Shown here: positions 1-13,549 of the stretch, in pieces
How the letters are laid out: each line of letters starts with the position of its first letter
How positions within the stretch are numbered: the stretch's first letter is position 1
Notes under the pieces: model-generated
Told to the model about the DNA's origin: nothing
The model's input: the letters and a program-made list of their open reading frames with translations, nothing else
The model's database searches: none
Assembly: GCF_905475395.1 (NCBI RefSeq)
Contig: NC_058339.1
Location: forward strand, 15,074,001 to 15,138,000
DNA from: Chrysoperla carnea
Lineage: Eukaryota > Arthropoda > Insecta > Neuroptera > Chrysopidae
Direction: 5' to 3'
DNA length: 64,000 nt
Made by a program: the position numbers and the translations under genes

Positions 1-300
1 TGAGCATACTTTTTTGGCCCATTTTGTCGAATATTTACAGAATCCTGCTGTTTTGGATCAGCGAGGGCAAATAATCCTAGAAATGAGGAGTATATCTTCA
101 TTCTAACTTCGGAATCAGTGACCCCAAAAACCCCTGAGTAATCTTTTTTGATCCATTTTGTTGAATATTTACAGAATATTGCAATTTTGGACAAGCGAGG
201 TAAAATTACCCCAAGAGGGGGAAATTATATCGAACTTCTGATTTCGGAATAGTGATCAGAGACCCCGAAAACTCCCGAGTATACGTTTCTGGTCCATATT
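1..300. repeat. About 137-bp tandem repeat, 2.2 copies
   Basis: The phrases 'cattttgt(c/t)gaatatttacag', 'ttttggac/at cagcgagg' and 'agaccccgaaaactcc' recur. The 'gag' that opens each unit lies at about 2, 136 and 277, a spacing of 134-141 bp. The array is cut by the window edge, so its real length is unknown. Nothing coding is visible in it. Confidence 0.75.
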
Positions 301-2231
301 TTCAAGGTTTTAAAATTTTCAAAAATTACCTCATAAATGGATTCTAATGATTTTCCTATTGGGCCCATAGCAAAAACCAAAACTTTCTAGCGTCAAAAAG
401 TTATATGTAGATTCCGCTATATGGACCTTCCTGATCATTTTAAAAAAAAACTGGCTGGATAGGTTGAGGTACAAAAAAATTATCTATGAAATGCTTAAAT
501 GACACGACTTATACAGTTTAGGCAAAAACGAAGACAAAATAGTTATTTTTTCTAGTTTTTTTCTTCAAACACAGCGAATTGGAGCCGGGTTTAACTAGTA
601 TTGTTATATTTTCAATAGACTTTACATAGTAAAACTATTGTATCAAATTAATATATTTCATTAACTTTTCATTAAATATTTGACACAGTAAAATCACTAA
701 AACTTACAATTAATATAAATACGATAATAATGCATTTCATTTGCCAAGAGCTATTTATATATTTGATTTCAATACAATTATATTACAATGTTTAGATTAT
801 AATGATCAATTATTCGAATATATTTCTAGTATATTGGCTTAAAATAGAAACCAGAACAAATTCATATTTGTATTCATTTATAAATGTCAACAAGCTATTA
901 TTTCTAGGTAGCATAGTGTCCGAATGACTGACAGACTACATATAAACATGTAGATCAAATTTTTAAGCAAAAATCTGTGTGTTTGTTCACCCGATTCTAT
1001 AATGATCTATGTCTCTAATTCACTTTGAGCATCCAAAATAAGAGAAATATAATTATATAAGTACTTTATTTTTTATATACCTATTCAATTATAACTCCAA
1101 AAAACAAATTTCACTTTTATTTTTTTAAATAAAAGAGTACAGGATTCTGTATCTCCAAAATTTACGAAACATTTATATTTGATTAAAAGTTGAAATTCAA
1201 AAACAGATACTCTGAATATATAACGTTGAATTTTAAAAGTAGCATCAGATTGCGGAAATTTAATATCAAAGTTTGAAGAATATCAAATTTTGAACCAAAA
1301 ATTATTTATATTCGCCTAGATATTCGATTTTAAAGACAGTTTCGTCATTACAGCAGTCCAGAAAACTCCTTTTTTTTGGAAAAAGTCTATTCAAAATAAA
1401 AAATTTCAAATCTTGAATAAAATTTTTGACTCACAATATACGTATTTATTTTTTTTAATAAAAGAGTAAAGATCAACATAGTTGTAGTCAAGAGTTTTAA
1501 TATGGCGACAACAAGGAGTTTATAGTGTGATGTGTGAAATCACCTTATTGAGTGCAGAGCAGAAAGAATATGCTAGAAATCCTATTATCAGGATTCCTCC
1601 TTTAATATGTTACATGCTTTCTTTCATACATGTTTGTATGTACAACGAAGGATGAAAATGGAGTTAGTTAAAATTATCAGCGTTGCAGGAAGTGATTTTG
1701 TTTTATTTTCATAAACATATAAACATTTTTCAAAGAATGTATATATAGAAGGTTTTTAAAAATGATACACTATTTAGGTAATTATTGAGAGTGACAATTT
1801 TCTAATTTAATGGGAACACACTTAATTATTTTAAACCAAAGGTGGCCAGAGTTCGTAAGTTTTGTAAATGAAGTCTTAGTGATCAAAGTTTGAAGACAGT
1901 TAATGTTTTTAAGTAAGTTAACATTTAGTCAGTTATCGTCTTCGCATGGTTAATCGATGTTTTGAATTAGTTTTAATAATCCATATTAATATTTTACTTA
2001 TCTTAAGTTTCTTCTCTGTTTGATTAAAACTATAAGACTTCACGAATGTTAATAATACTCGAAAATTCTACGCAATTATTTTTAATTCTTTCTTTTAGTC
2101 TATAAAACGATATACAACTCGAAATATTTTTATTAAATTCGAAAAACCAACGAATGTTTCACGATTTTCGCATTCCATGTTAACTCGGAAAAACGCTACA
2201 TGTATACATAGGTTTTCTGACGAGAAGTTTT
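301..2231. other. AT-rich non-coding stretch, nothing recognised
   Basis: No ORF with protein-like composition, no RNA gene and no clear repeat boundary was found on either strand. It is homopolymer-rich sequence typical of an insect intron or intergenic region. Confidence 0.5.
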
Positions 2232-2478
2232 TTTTAAATTTGTTTTCATTCATTCCAAATGAAAATTATCAAAAACTTCCAAAATATGTCGTTTTTTGAG
2301 ATTCCTCCATAAGAGCCAATGTATTTTATATCGATTTTTAATGACTTTTTTCTTAAAAATTTGCACGGATACCAAAGCTGAAATTTTAACCACATATTCT
2401 TTGAGTAAAAGACTACCTACAAACAAATTTTGAGCCTTTAAATCAAACATTATTGTCATGCTCATACATCCTTGAAGC
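2232..2478 (+). mobile_element. Right-half copy of the 651-bp MITE found at 16935-17585
   Basis: About 245 bp match 17337-17584 almost base for base in the same orientation. The copy ends at 'catgctcatacatcc', which corresponds to the terminal inverted repeat of the fuller copy. The left half is missing, so this is a truncated insertion or a deletion derivative. Confidence 0.7.
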
Positions 2479-3306
2479 TTAAGATCTGTATAAAAATTAT
2501 GAAAATGGTCTTTTTACCCGACTGAGAAACGCAAATGAGTGTTATCGTTATTGAGTACAAAAAAAACTTAATTGAATCTTTTCTGAATTCTATGAAGAAT
2601 AAATTTGAGCTTTGAAACATTCGGTATATAGCGCCGTTAGAATAGAATACGTGCGCTGTTCAAAAACATTAAGTTTTTACATCGGTATGTATATATTTGT
2701 GTATATATACGAACAGTTTCGATTTAATTCTCTATGGTTGGTTTTAAGAAGAATAAAATTGGTATGGGTAACCTACATTAAAAGTAATATAACCCATTCG
2801 ACCTCGTTCACGAACTAAAACAAGTGACCTATGAAAATTTCAAATTTATGTTTTCACTATGAGTTTTGGTTAAATTGCAGTTCAGCCTGCCTGTATTATT
2901 ATATTATTATATTATATGTATATACGTATGGTATGTATGTATGTATGTATGTGGATGGTACGTATATTCTCTACTTATACTTGAACAGTATTAGTAACTA
3001 GCTTACAACTGCTCTATTATTGAGTGTCTGTAAAATACTGAGGGGGAAATGACATCTCTACTGTAGAACTTCGTCTTTGATTACCTTGTGAAGGCAATCG
3101 GAAAATGAAACGAACATAAGTGCAATTTGGGTTTCGCCACAAAGATTATCCTATAACACTCGAATTAATGGTAAGGATTGTGTTTGTTTTACAGGTAATA
3201 TATATGTATGGTTTGTTTTTTTTTTTTTTTAAAGTATAATAGTCGTAATTATTTATTGAGTTTATCAAAAAAGATGGCCGTGAAATATTTTATATTTTAT
3301 ATTATA
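2479..3306. other. Non-coding stretch with a (TATG)n microsatellite
   Basis: A short ATT/TAT-rich run is followed by (TATG)n near 2925-2953. A 68-codon ORF at 2612-2818 has no recognisable domain and is treated as chance. Confidence 0.5.
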
Positions 3307-3919
3307 CTAGCTGACCCGGCGAACTTTGTTCCGCCTTAATGGCAATAAATAAGCAGTTTTTTTTTTTTTAATTGGAAAAAATACAAAAAAAATAAAAAAA
3401 TACATTAATCATTCATAATTATTTCTGTATTTTAGTACATAGGTTGCTCTTCATTTAAGTACCTTGTGATACACGACAATTTTTGTTTTATTATCAGGCG
3501 CAAAAACAAACAACGCAGATGGTCTTCCGACCCGTGAACATGCCACGTATAATTGACCATGGGAAAAACATGAATGTTCTAGATTTAAACCACAAACTTT
3601 TAAGGATTGGCCATTGTTTAAGGATAAGTTCATCATACATGGCACCACCGCCGAAATAAATGTTAGTTCGATAAGTTTACCATAGATGGCGCCACCATCG
3701 AAATAAATGTTAGTTCAATATGTTTACTATAGATGGCACCACCACCGAAACCCAACCCAGTTATCAATTCCCACTGGAATGCTGTCGAACGAGTAATTCT
3801 GAAGTATGAGCTATATTGCTGTACTGTTTCATTAAAAACCATTCGCTAGTTTTAGCGTAAAAGCGTAACAAACAAACAAACAAACAAACATGCTTACTTT
3901 CGGATTTATAATATATAGA
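3307..3919 (-). mobile_element. Helitron, internally deleted, with helicase remnant
   Basis: Read on the minus strand, the element begins with TC followed by 'tatatattataaatccgaa' and 'catgtttgtttgtttg', and ends in GGTCAGCTAG preceded by a hairpin (GGCGGAAC / GTTCGCC). TC at the start, a subterminal 3' hairpin and CTAG at the end are the known Helitron signature. The body keeps the end of the Pif1-like helicase gene. A roughly 50-bp segment containing 'aacatttatttcg' is repeated in tandem at about 3640-3745. The same 5' end occurs at five or more other places in this window. Confidence 0.8.
3451..3648 (-). pseudogene. C-terminal remnant of Helitron Rep/helicase
   Basis: The 65-codon frame carries the last part of the Pif1-type helicase of Helitrons: 'GQLYVACSRVG' (the late helicase motif with the conserved Ser-Arg) followed by 'ALFVFAPDNKTKIVVY'. 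The parent enzyme is a replication-initiator/helicase fusion that drives rolling-circle transposition. Here only the tail remains: the HUH nuclease, Walker A and Walker B are absent, so it cannot act. No ATG is required, because the frame simply continues from the internal deletion. It lies just inside the 3' hairpin of the element, as expected for the end of the Helitron gene. Identification rests on motif recognition. Confidence 0.75.
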
Positions 3920-3939
3920 GATAGAGATAAACTAATTTT

Positions 3940-4275
3940 TGGTTCCATATTGATGATGAGTAATTTTGGTATAGGTATTCATTAAATGACCTTATTAGTT
4001 CATTTCGGGTTATCCGTCCGTTATCAAGCGGAAATTATAATTGTGCGCTCAGGACGTAAAAAGTCAATAAAGGTTAATTGTGTCTAAATTGTGTAAATGA
4101 TCAATAAAGGTTAATTGTGTCTTTGATTGGGTCCGAAGGTCCCATCTTGTAAACATTAAAGATGGAACAAAAGTTAAAATGCAAAAAAGTCCTAGTAAAA
4201 AAAATTAACAACTTGACTGAAACAGTTTTTCGTTTACTCGTGAGGTTACAAATTCGGACTAACTAACTTTTAAAT
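3940..4275 (+). mobile_element. Partial copy of the 560-bp dispersed repeat (family A)
   Basis: It contains the family's landmarks in order: 'ggtataggt.ttcat', 'tcatttcgggttatccgtcc', 'ctcaggacgtaaaaagt' and 'cccatcttgtaaac'. Fuller copies lie at 53436-53994 and 57894-58461. This copy is diverged and lacks both ends. Confidence 0.6.
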
Positions 4276-4445
4276 GGACACTGGGAGTGATTTCACTCTT
4301 AGGCTCGAGGCAACTTCTAGACAATATCACATCAAATATGTAATTTGTATTGCATGAAAAATTACAAAATAGGAATGGATATGAAATTATTTTATAATTA
4401 TTCAGATTTTTGCAATTTTAAGAAAGTTTGCATACAGTACTTGCC
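4255..4445. repeat. Dispersed repeat, direct copy at 6495-6680
   Basis: The shared core includes 'ggacactggg..tgatttc', 'ctcgaggcaacttctagaca' and 'gtaatttgtattgcat', then 'gaatggatatgaaat' and 'gcatacagta'. Its class is unknown. Several short overlapping ORFs here are by-products of AT-rich sequence. Confidence 0.65.
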
Positions 4446-5578
4446 TGAAACAGTTTTTCGTTTACTCGTGATGTCACAAATTCGGACTGAACTTCTATTT
4501 TCTCCAAAACTTATAAACGTAGGAAGTTGAAAATATGCAAGTAAAATCGGAAGATAGAGTAGGATTGCCCAATAAAACATCATCGCTCTCCTTAAAAATT
4601 CAAGATTCACTCCGAAGGATTTCAACCACATTATTTATAAAACTCTCTATGCATTTTATGTATTATAAGTTTCAAATACATGTATACAAGTTCTTATATT
4701 TTGTTTTAATACTACATAAAGTTGAAGTTGTATATATTCGTACTTTAATATATATGAAATAGTTTAATTTTATATTTAGAGATTATATTAACAAGTATAC
4801 ACTACACATGCTGAAATGTATATTACAAATTCTTAGAACTTTTCATGTTTTTAAATTATCACGTGAAAAAATATACACCGCATGTTTATAATAACCAGGA
4901 TCACAGGTCACAGAATAAGACATTAGATTCTGACATTCTTACATTCTTTAAATATCTTTTTTTTTTCTGATTTTCTTTCTATTTTGTGATTTAATCTATA
5001 CATATGAGAGTGCTGACTGATAGATCAACGCACAGCTGAAACCGCTTGGTCTTGAAAACTGGAATTTTGTACACACGTTCTTTAAGAAACGTAAGTGAGC
5101 ACTAAGAGAATTTTTGGAAATTCATCCCCTTATAATTTTGTGTATAGGTAGATGGGGTAATTTTGATTAAAAAAGATCTGAGATTCTGAGATATCGCAAT
5201 ATTTGAATCGATTTTACCTTATATACTCTGTTATGAAAATTGTAGATCTTCTTCCAAACTTCTTTTGCATAGAATCCAAATCCGATAGTTCTGTTGAACC
5301 TAATTCTTTTTGTTTTGTTATTATACCTAGACTATAGTTAAACTATTGACGTATTTATTTACAGAAAGCCTTACACAGTTTTAATTTGATAAAACAATAT
5401 TAATTAAGATTAACAAAGAGTAAAGCATATTGATAGGCATTTGATTGAACATAGAATGATAACACAATATGTTTTTACCTTTTACTACGACACACATGTA
5501 TTAGAACATGTCATCTCTTTACACTATAAAGATAATAATTAGAATGATTAATGATACATTTCTTATTACATACACATC

Positions 5579-6035
5579 TCTACCCCTATATATTATAAAT
5601 GTGAAAGTTAGAATGTTTGTTTGTTTGTTTGTTACGCTTTCATGCTAAAACTAGCGAATGGTTTTTAATGAAACTGTATATCAATATAGCTGATATATCA
5701 GAATAACACATGAACTATAATTCATAAAGGTATATTTCATAAAAAATAAAAAAATTTAATTTAAAATTTATCATTTTTTAAATTTTTACAAAAATCTTAA
5801 ATTTATTTTAACAGATCTATGATCATCATATTGAACCATAAATTAAAGAATTCTGTTAAAATTTAAAATAGTAAAAAGTCAAACAAATCATGGCCAACTT
5901 TTCTGATATACTCAATGAATTATGACTATTTTACATTTAACAAAATTGAAAACTGTGTATATCAAGAGAGGGTGGAAAGTATAAAGCGATGGTTTTTACT
6001 TTTAAGCCTAGAGAAGCGGGCGGGTATCAATCTAG
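5579..6035 (+). mobile_element. Short non-autonomous Helitron
   Basis: It starts with TC...'tatatattataaatgtgaaa', 'tgtttgtttgtttg' and 'ttacgctttcatgctaaaac', and ends in 'cgggcgggtatcaatCTAG' after a GC-rich hairpin in an otherwise AT-rich element. It is about 457 bp and has no coding capacity. The ends match copies at 25052-25549 and 47797-48223. Confidence 0.75.
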
Positions 6036-6494
6036 TACTTGATATTCATTTGAAATCTTTCAATATTTATCAAATGCTATTAAATTCAACTTATAAAATT
6101 ATCTTAATATTATATAGTTGAAGCTTAGTATCTAAAGAAAATTAATTTTAAATTCAATACCATCAGGATTACATTTCAATAAATTACGGTTTGGTTTATC
6201 GTACCTACTACGTATTACTGCGAAGTTTTTAAAAGTCTTTAATTCAAAACAATGAGATAACTTTTATTAATCAATTACTTTACCTTAAATTCATAGAAAA
6301 TTTCATTTAAAAAAAGCAACTTTTTATAGTGAATAATGATATTGGTTAACTAAGAAAACTTTGAATACAATCAATAAACAGAGTTAAACCGATAACAACA
6401 AAATTTTTTAAAATTTTGTTTTAAAATTATTCTAAAGAAAAAAATAAGTATTCTAAACTTTTTAATCCACTCCTTTGACTCTAATTTTACTATT

Positions 6495-6680
6495 CTGACT
6501 TTTAAAAGGACACTGGGTATGATTTCGCTATTGAACTCGAGGCAACTTCTAGACAATATGACATCAAAGATGTAATTTGTATTGCATAAAAAATTACAAA
6601 ATGGGAATGGATATGAAATTTTATTATTATATAATTTTTCAGTTTTTTGCACTTTTAAGAATGTTTTTTGCATACAGTAG
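6495..6680. repeat. Second copy of the repeat at 4255-4445
   Basis: Same order of shared blocks and same orientation, about 2.2 kb downstream. A 113-codon frame across this region on the minus strand is judged to be chance. Confidence 0.65.
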
Positions 6681-6884
6681 TATACAGTCTTTACGTAGAA
6701 AATGACCGTCACAGAAATTGCCTATCGTTAAAAAAAAAGCCTTTTTGAGCAACTTTAAAAAGAGGTCATTTTTACCAATTTCTCCGAAACTACTGAATGT
6801 TAGCATTGGCCAAGCTGATTGGCTAATGTCAATGACACTACAATTTGACAGATACTTTGAACAGTATCAATTGTAGGTACACGA

Positions 6885-7092
6885 AAAAATCGATGTGCAG
6901 TCCACCATCAAATTAGCAACGAGCAACATAAGAGTAATTACGATTAGCTAATTCATACTGATGGTGACTACTTAGTAGTCGAAATAAGTATTTTATAAAA
7001 TACAAAAAACTGATCTAGGAAATTGGGACAAAATCGAAATTTATTTCGAAATATCCTAGAGTTTTCATTTATTATCTTTGATAATATTTATA
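6885..7092. repeat. Dispersed repeat, direct copy at 50530-50725
   Basis: Shared blocks are 'gtgcagtccgcc/accatc', 'caaattagcaa', 'gactactt.gtagtcgaa', 'aaactgatctaggaaattgg' and 'aatatcctagag'. The two copies are 43 kb apart in the same orientation. Class unknown; no open frame. Confidence 0.65.
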
Positions 7093-7904
7093 TTCCTAAT
7101 GAGTGCATAACTTGCGTAATACCGTACAATTAATATATCATTGTATTTATACATATAACTATATTAAAATAAATTGATTATATAAGTTTTCTATGTAATA
7201 CGTATGTATAATTTATATTGTGAATGTACGCGTGTAAACAATACGATTTATGTCGTAAATCTCATATGGAACGTGAGTACAAAGAGCCATTTAATGTTGT
7301 TGTATATACTACATGGTACATACAAACTATAACTTGGAGAAACTTTTCTATTACCGTTAGTACACATATATATATATATACATGTTTTTATGTGCATGTA
7401 TCTTGTTCAGTTCATTAAACAATATATTGTCGACAAATATCCATCTTTATTTTTTTTTATTAAAAAAAATTTATACAAAAAACAAAAGGCTACAACCAAT
7501 GAATGCACACGAGTAATACTCTGTATGGTGGGTTATTTTGTTACAATTACATATTAGAATTCGTTTTTTAATAAAATATATGGTTTAGTTTTTTGTTCTC
7601 TACATGGATATACATAGACCATGTCAGCATAGAATGAAGTTAAAATTCTATGATTTCTAAAATCTGAGTGTATAATTTATAAAGGTAAGTTTTGTAATAG
7701 TGAAAATTGAGTGTTTTAGCCGTGGCCTGTGTGCGTTGTTATGGTATTTTGACACCGAGAAAAATAAAACGGTCCAAAAACTTTAAAATTTTAAATAATC
7801 ATCCTTTTATACGACTGTCGTGAAAAATTAATATCGATTCTCGGAACGGTTTATGAGATATTAACTATCAAAGTCATTGTTCTTACCAAAAAAAGACACA
7901 AATG
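7093..7904. other. AT-rich non-coding stretch
   Basis: Only short AT-rich frames and a (TA)n run near 7366-7380 are present. No gene is supported. Confidence 0.5.
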
Positions 7905-8320
7905 CGATTTATTCTTTGTAAGCCCATTTTTTTGGAAACTTTTTGGTATAAAATGTTATTGATCAACTCGGTTCAATCGTTTAGGGGCTATGTCACTGAG
8001 AAACACACAGACGCACAGATAAACACTTTAAACTTATAACACTCCTTCTTAAATCAATATCAAAGTGATGGTGAAGGACATCAGATGAGATGAAAAGGAT
8101 ACTTTGAGAGCTATCATTTTTTGGGACAAATTTTTGGAAATATTTTAATTGAAATTGAAGTATTTGAGTTGACTTTGTTCTTTTGAATTATTGTTTTAAA
8201 TTACCTAATTATTTGACCTTTTCATTTGTCGAAATGCATTGAACCAGGTTTATTTAACCATTCATTTCCATAGTTATTATTTATGTGTCATGCCTTTTCC
8301 AAACTGAATCGATTTTGAAT
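7905..8320. repeat. About 410-bp dispersed repeat, direct copy at 12125-12535
   Basis: Shared blocks include 'cttataacactccttctta', 'tcaatatcaaagtgatggt', 'gagctatca.tttttggga', 'ccaggtttattt.accattc' and 'catgccttttccaaactgaa'. The two copies are clearly diverged and lie 4.2 kb apart. Class unknown. Confidence 0.7.
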
Positions 8321-9007
8321 AATCTTTCAAATGAAAAAAAAAAAACAAGCTTATAACACCCGTTTTTTAAATTCGAGGGTTAAAAATGTCATTTTTAACA
8401 CACGTATCACTGCAAGAGCATGTGAAAATGGCAAAATTTAATATCACATAGTTAGTTAAATCTGTAAAATAAAAAAATGATTAGCATATAATTTTACTAA
8501 ATACTGTGATGTGCATACTGTGATTATATGCAAGAAAAAACAAAATCGATGTTGTTCTACATTTCAAGACACAATATACTTTTTTTTCTATGTCAGTCAC
8601 TTAAATTTTCATAAACAGACAACATATGAAAGTTAATATATGAGTACAAACAGTTTCATGAATAATATATTAAAAAAGAAATTGTCTTTCCAAAAATTAA
8701 TGTTTTTTTAAAAAACTGGTAAAGAAAAAATTAAATTTTATAAAGGAAAACTGTTTTTCCGCATATATCTATCTATCTGTTAGAAAAAATAACTTGTAAA
8801 GATGTAAAAGATGTTTTTTTCATTAAAAATAAAATTCACTGTACTTGAAAATAAGATTTTATTTACTATACTGGTGTTTGGGTTGTACCATGTTTATGTT
8901 AGAGCATTATGTACAGTATGTTGACTTTCCATTGCCAAGATTGACGAGGAAATTTAGTAATTTACGCCTCAAATTTTTAAAGTATGATTGACCAAAATGC
9001 GAATTTT

Positions 9008-9240
9008 ATACCATTTATATGAAATATATATCAAGGTATACTAAGTTAAGTCCCAAGTTTGTAACGCTTAAAAATATTGAATTTATGAATGCAATTTTGG
9101 TATAGGTGTTCATAAAATCACCTAATTAGTTCAAGTCCGGTTGTCCGGCTGTCTGTCTGTCATCACGATAACTCAAAAACGAAAAAGATATCCAGTTTTA
9201 CAGCGTGCTCAGGTCGTTGTTTAGTCTGGTAATTTGTGTA
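9008..9240 (+). mobile_element. Left-end fragment of the 560-bp dispersed repeat (family A)
   Basis: It starts with 'ataccatttatatgaaatata', then 'taagtcccaagtttgtaacg', 'ggtgttcataaaatcaccta' and 'cgataactcaaaaacgaaaa', in the order seen in the full copy at 53436-53994. It breaks off after 'gcgtgctcagg'. Confidence 0.65.
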
Positions 9241-12124
9241 AATTTTGTAGACTACTTCTCCATAGGTTGTCGAAAAGTAAATGTGTAGTATAAATATCCA
9301 TATTATAGGTGTTTTTGAGAAGTATACATATACATATAAACAGGACGAGGATATGGAAAACGTAACTAACGGAAATAAGTAGGATGATAATGTCAAAAAA
9401 TATGAATTTCAAATACTTCGAGATAATGGAAAATGTCAACAAAATCCGTATATTATATCAATAAGAAAATATCTACACGTACGTGTTATGCTTTTCATCA
9501 AGTTCGAAGTAACAAAAATTTTTATAAATTCTGTTTGAAATTTAAAGCTTTTCGGAAAATTCTAATGCACTTTCTGCAATGAAACACGGGTGAGTTATTT
9601 ATTAGATATCTGAAAAACAAATTTTTGTTTGATAAATTTCATCAACATATTTTTGACCCTAAATTTTCCTGCGATATAATAGAAAAATTTTCGTAAAAGT
9701 TTCTAACTTATCGACAATGAATTATAATTTGTTGGTAAAGGGCTTAAAACTATCCCAATAGATGCTATCTTCATCCAGACTAAACTTAACACCAAGAGTT
9801 GATTTTTGTTGAAGTAAGGTGTTGAGTAAGAGCGGGTTGGAGTGGCTTCTGTCACACAATTTTCAGGCAGATTTAAAAATGGTCAATTGAAGCTACTCTT
9901 CTTCTTTAATCGGAAGTTAAACATGCTATTAGCAAATGAAAATGGGCAGGTAAATTAACAAATAAAATTGTATTTAACTCTATTGAATCATCAATCTGTT
10001 AATTTTGTAAAGAGTTGATGACGTTATAATTACCCTGGTACATTAGATAAAAATATATTTTTAGTAAATAATTCCTCTATGTAAAATGAACATATATTAC
10101 ACAATTAGTAAGTATAATATGTATAAATTAGACATTTGTGATTGACATATCTATTTGTGAGATAAGAGAATGAATGATTGATTAAGAAATTTACTAATGT
10201 TAGTTAATTTTTTTATAACCATGCTCATACGTATGCTATTATCATAATTTAATATCTAGATGTTATTTGTGTTCTAGAATTGAATGTTGTTTTCGATGAA
10301 TCAATAATAATGATTATTATATTTATTAGTTATAAACTGAATCTTTTTTTTTTAAGTTGTAATGAAGATAAAAACTAACAGTATAATATAATATTAAAAC
10401 TACCAATGATTATAGAACAGGCCAATTTTTATTTACGGTTGAGATAATTTAGACTTAATTAAAGAGGATGTGAAATTGACTTCAAATATTTCACTTAGGA
10501 ATTTTTACGTACTATGAAATGTCCATATTTAATTGAGCTCTGTTATCTTCGTTATTAAATTACTATGAATGAAAGATTTTAAGAGTTTACCTTAAAGACT
10601 CACGTTAAAAGCCAGGCTTTTTTCATATCTAGCTCACGTTGTGCTAGATGTGCGAAAAACGAAAATAATTTCAAATACCACTTTAATACACTTATTATAG
10701 TCAATAACTACTTTCCCAAAAAATGCGCTTGAACATGTTGTTAATATTCAACCTAACAGATATTGAAAGAATAATTTCCCTTAATTTTCAATACGATGCA
10801 ATAAATTTCCACTACTGGCTTTTTTAAAAATTTTTCTTTATCTTATAACATAATCATTATGAAGGGCAAACTGCTTTTGAAAAGGTACAAAACATTACTT
10901 TAACTTGTAGATTTTAAAACAGAATAAAAAACTTTATAATTTTGTCTCTGCAGCTTACAAGAAAAGGGAATAATCCTGGAGGGATAATGTTGATTTGGCC
11001 ATATAACCCAAAAAAATGAAAAACTAGACTTGATGCCAGAACAAAATTTGGAAATGAAATTAAAATTGATTAAAAAAAGAGAAGTTCTAAGCACTCAAAA
11101 ATTGCATTCAAAGGTTGTCTATGTCCTTTTAGCAACACAAAGTTTTATATGTAATCTCTATGGCGATACCCACGTATGACGTCACTATTGGGTATTTCCT
11201 CTTTGATTAATCCGGAATTTTAAACGTTCATTTCTTGCATACTAGTAAATATTTTTAAAAACCAACTCCACTTTTCTATTCGTGAAGTAACAATTATAAT
11301 AAGTGTTTCATAAAATAAAACACTAGACAAGATATGAGTCAAGGTTGGTTGCATCACTTTATGCAATACAATTATTATGTTGTCATCGGTCTTTGATAAG
11401 TATGATGGTTTTCAAGTTAATCCGACCTTTTGAAGGTGTCCAAAATCATGTTCAAAATTTCCGCTAACATATGTATGAAACTAATAAAAGCCTTTTAAAA
11501 AATTGCTGGGTGTTTTGCCAAAATATAATAATAGTAGCTATTTATTATGGTTATGCGTCGTATAGGGAAAAATAGAATGCGTAGTATTGTATTGTTTATA
11601 TTGAATTTTATATAACATTTATCGCTTGAAAATCGAATTTCCATGAATTCATATATCATCAAAATAGATTTAAAAGAAAATCTTCAAACGAATTTTTAAA
11701 ATGATTAAACACTCCATTCACAAAAGAAAACATAAACAAATGTTTTGCATGTTTTTTTTCTTTCTTTTCTGTTTTTGTTTTAAGGTGAATAAACTTTCAG
11801 TTGAAATCATTTTGTGTTTTCATCCAATTTATTTAGACTAAAAGTGATATGTTATATAGTGAGTGTGTAGTGTATATTTTTATTGTAAAAACTTTATCAT
11901 ATTTTTAACGTGTAATAAGTAGAGACAAGTTACACAATCCAAGAATGAATTGGATATATATCATAATCATATTGTTGTGTTTTTTTCTTGTGTGATAGCA
12001 TTGTTTTTGTTTACTGCTTGTGCTGCATGTACCTCATAAAACATATTATATTATAGACATATACTGTTTTTCATTCACCTTGGCTCCATTTTACTTCTTT
12101 GACTTCAACAATTTCTATACATAC
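9241..12124. other. AT-rich non-coding stretch
   Basis: No protein-like frame longer than about 75 codons and no RNA gene is recognised. A good-looking splice acceptor (tttgtctctgcag, ending at 10951) is followed by only about 20 open codons and has no partner donor, so no exon is called. Confidence 0.45.
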
Positions 12125-12535
12125 AAGTGAAATTCCTTGTAAACCGATTTTTGGAAACTTAGCTATAAAATGTTCTCAATCAAGTCGCTTCGACCGTTAA
12201 GGAGCTACGATTCCGCTTACGCACCAATAAACACTTGAAACTTATAACACTCCTTCTTAACTCAATATCAAAGTGATGGTCAAGGGTATCAGATGAACTG
12301 AAAAGGATGTTTAGAGAGCTATCAGTTTTTGGGATAAATTTTTGGAAATTTTTTAATTGAAATAGAAATATTTGAGTTGTTTTTGGATTATTGTTTTGAA
12401 TTACGTAACTATTTTACCATTTCACTTTTTGAAATGAATTGAGCCAGGTTTATTTGACCATTCATTTACATAGTAATTACTTATATGTTAAAATTTTATG
12501 TCATGCCTTTTCCAAACTGAATCGATTATCATCGC
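12125..12535. repeat. Second copy of the 410-bp repeat at 7905-8320
   Basis: Same blocks in the same order and orientation. It is followed by 'ggaacggaaccctaagctcg' and 'aacactctccgttgaatt', which resemble, in reverse orientation, sequence at about 23440-23485, so a further repeat family adjoins it. Confidence 0.7.
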
Positions 12536-13103
12536 CATTTTTTTTTTCGGGAACGGAACCCTAAGCTCGTAATTGAAACATAGAACACTCTCCGTTGAAT
12601 TAATTTTCAAACGTGTAACTCAAGCATTCGTTAAGTGATCAAATTTTTTCATTTATAATTTAGACCAAGTTCTTATTTTAAGTAAAGTAACCAAATGATT
12701 GTTTTTTTTGAAGGAAACATTATATGAATATGTTTGCTAAACATTAATGTGTATTTTATACGACATAGTAATAAAGATAGAGGTTCCTATGAAAAACACG
12801 TAAATAAAAGCTCAAAAAATATTTCTATTGAAATTTTACGATTAATAGTTATTTTCGAATAGTTCCATATAGAAAATTAAATGACATTTTATCTTTAGTG
12901 AAGTCATTAAATTTTGATGTTATTTTGATCTCTCTTGATGTTTTATTATATTATGGGCGATATAAAATTTTATTTTACTCCAATCAATTACGTAAAGCTA
13001 CTAGTTCATCATTTTAACTAACTACTAAGCACAGGTTTATTCAACATATATTAGAGTCCACCTTGATAAGATTTTAATAGCATAGTCATGATATGTATAA
13101 AAA

Positions 13104-13549
13104 GTGAAAACAAATAATTGACTGAGTTAATTGTTGAAATGCCATGAATAGACAGTGTTGACTACACTGTCACATTACACATACATACATGTCACACATA
13201 TATAACTGGTAATCACATATTAATACATACTATAAAATTTGAATCTAATGTGTGCCCTCATGAATAAACAGAGCTGTTTACAAAAAAAATGTTTCAAACA
13301 AAAGTTGTTTTTTTTTATAGGGAACATTTTTTAAATTTAAACTTTTCTTCTATCTCAAACGGCTTACAAGACCCAATTAACCACCGTTGCTTTTGTACAC
13401 TTTACGTCCTGAGTGCGCTTTAAAAATTTCAGCTGATGATTTTACGAACATCTATGTCAAATTTTTTTCGTTGCATCAATATTTTTAAGAGTTACAAATT
13501 TGGGACTAAATTTAATATACTACGTATATTTCATATGTACGTGGTATAA
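13104..13549 (-). mobile_element. Nearly complete, diverged copy of the 560-bp repeat (family A)
   Basis: In plus-strand order it runs from 'gtgaaaacaaataattgact' through 'gccctcatgaataaacag', 'aatgtttcaaacaaaagttg' and 'tttacgtcctgagtgcgct' to 'atttcatatgtacgtggtat'. This is the reverse of the copy at 53436-53994. It is shorter because of internal deletions and has no coding frame. Confidence 0.7.

Noticed and set aside
10952-11014. Possible terminal exon after a strong acceptor
   Set aside because: Only about 20 codons, with no partner donor recognised and no protein-like features.
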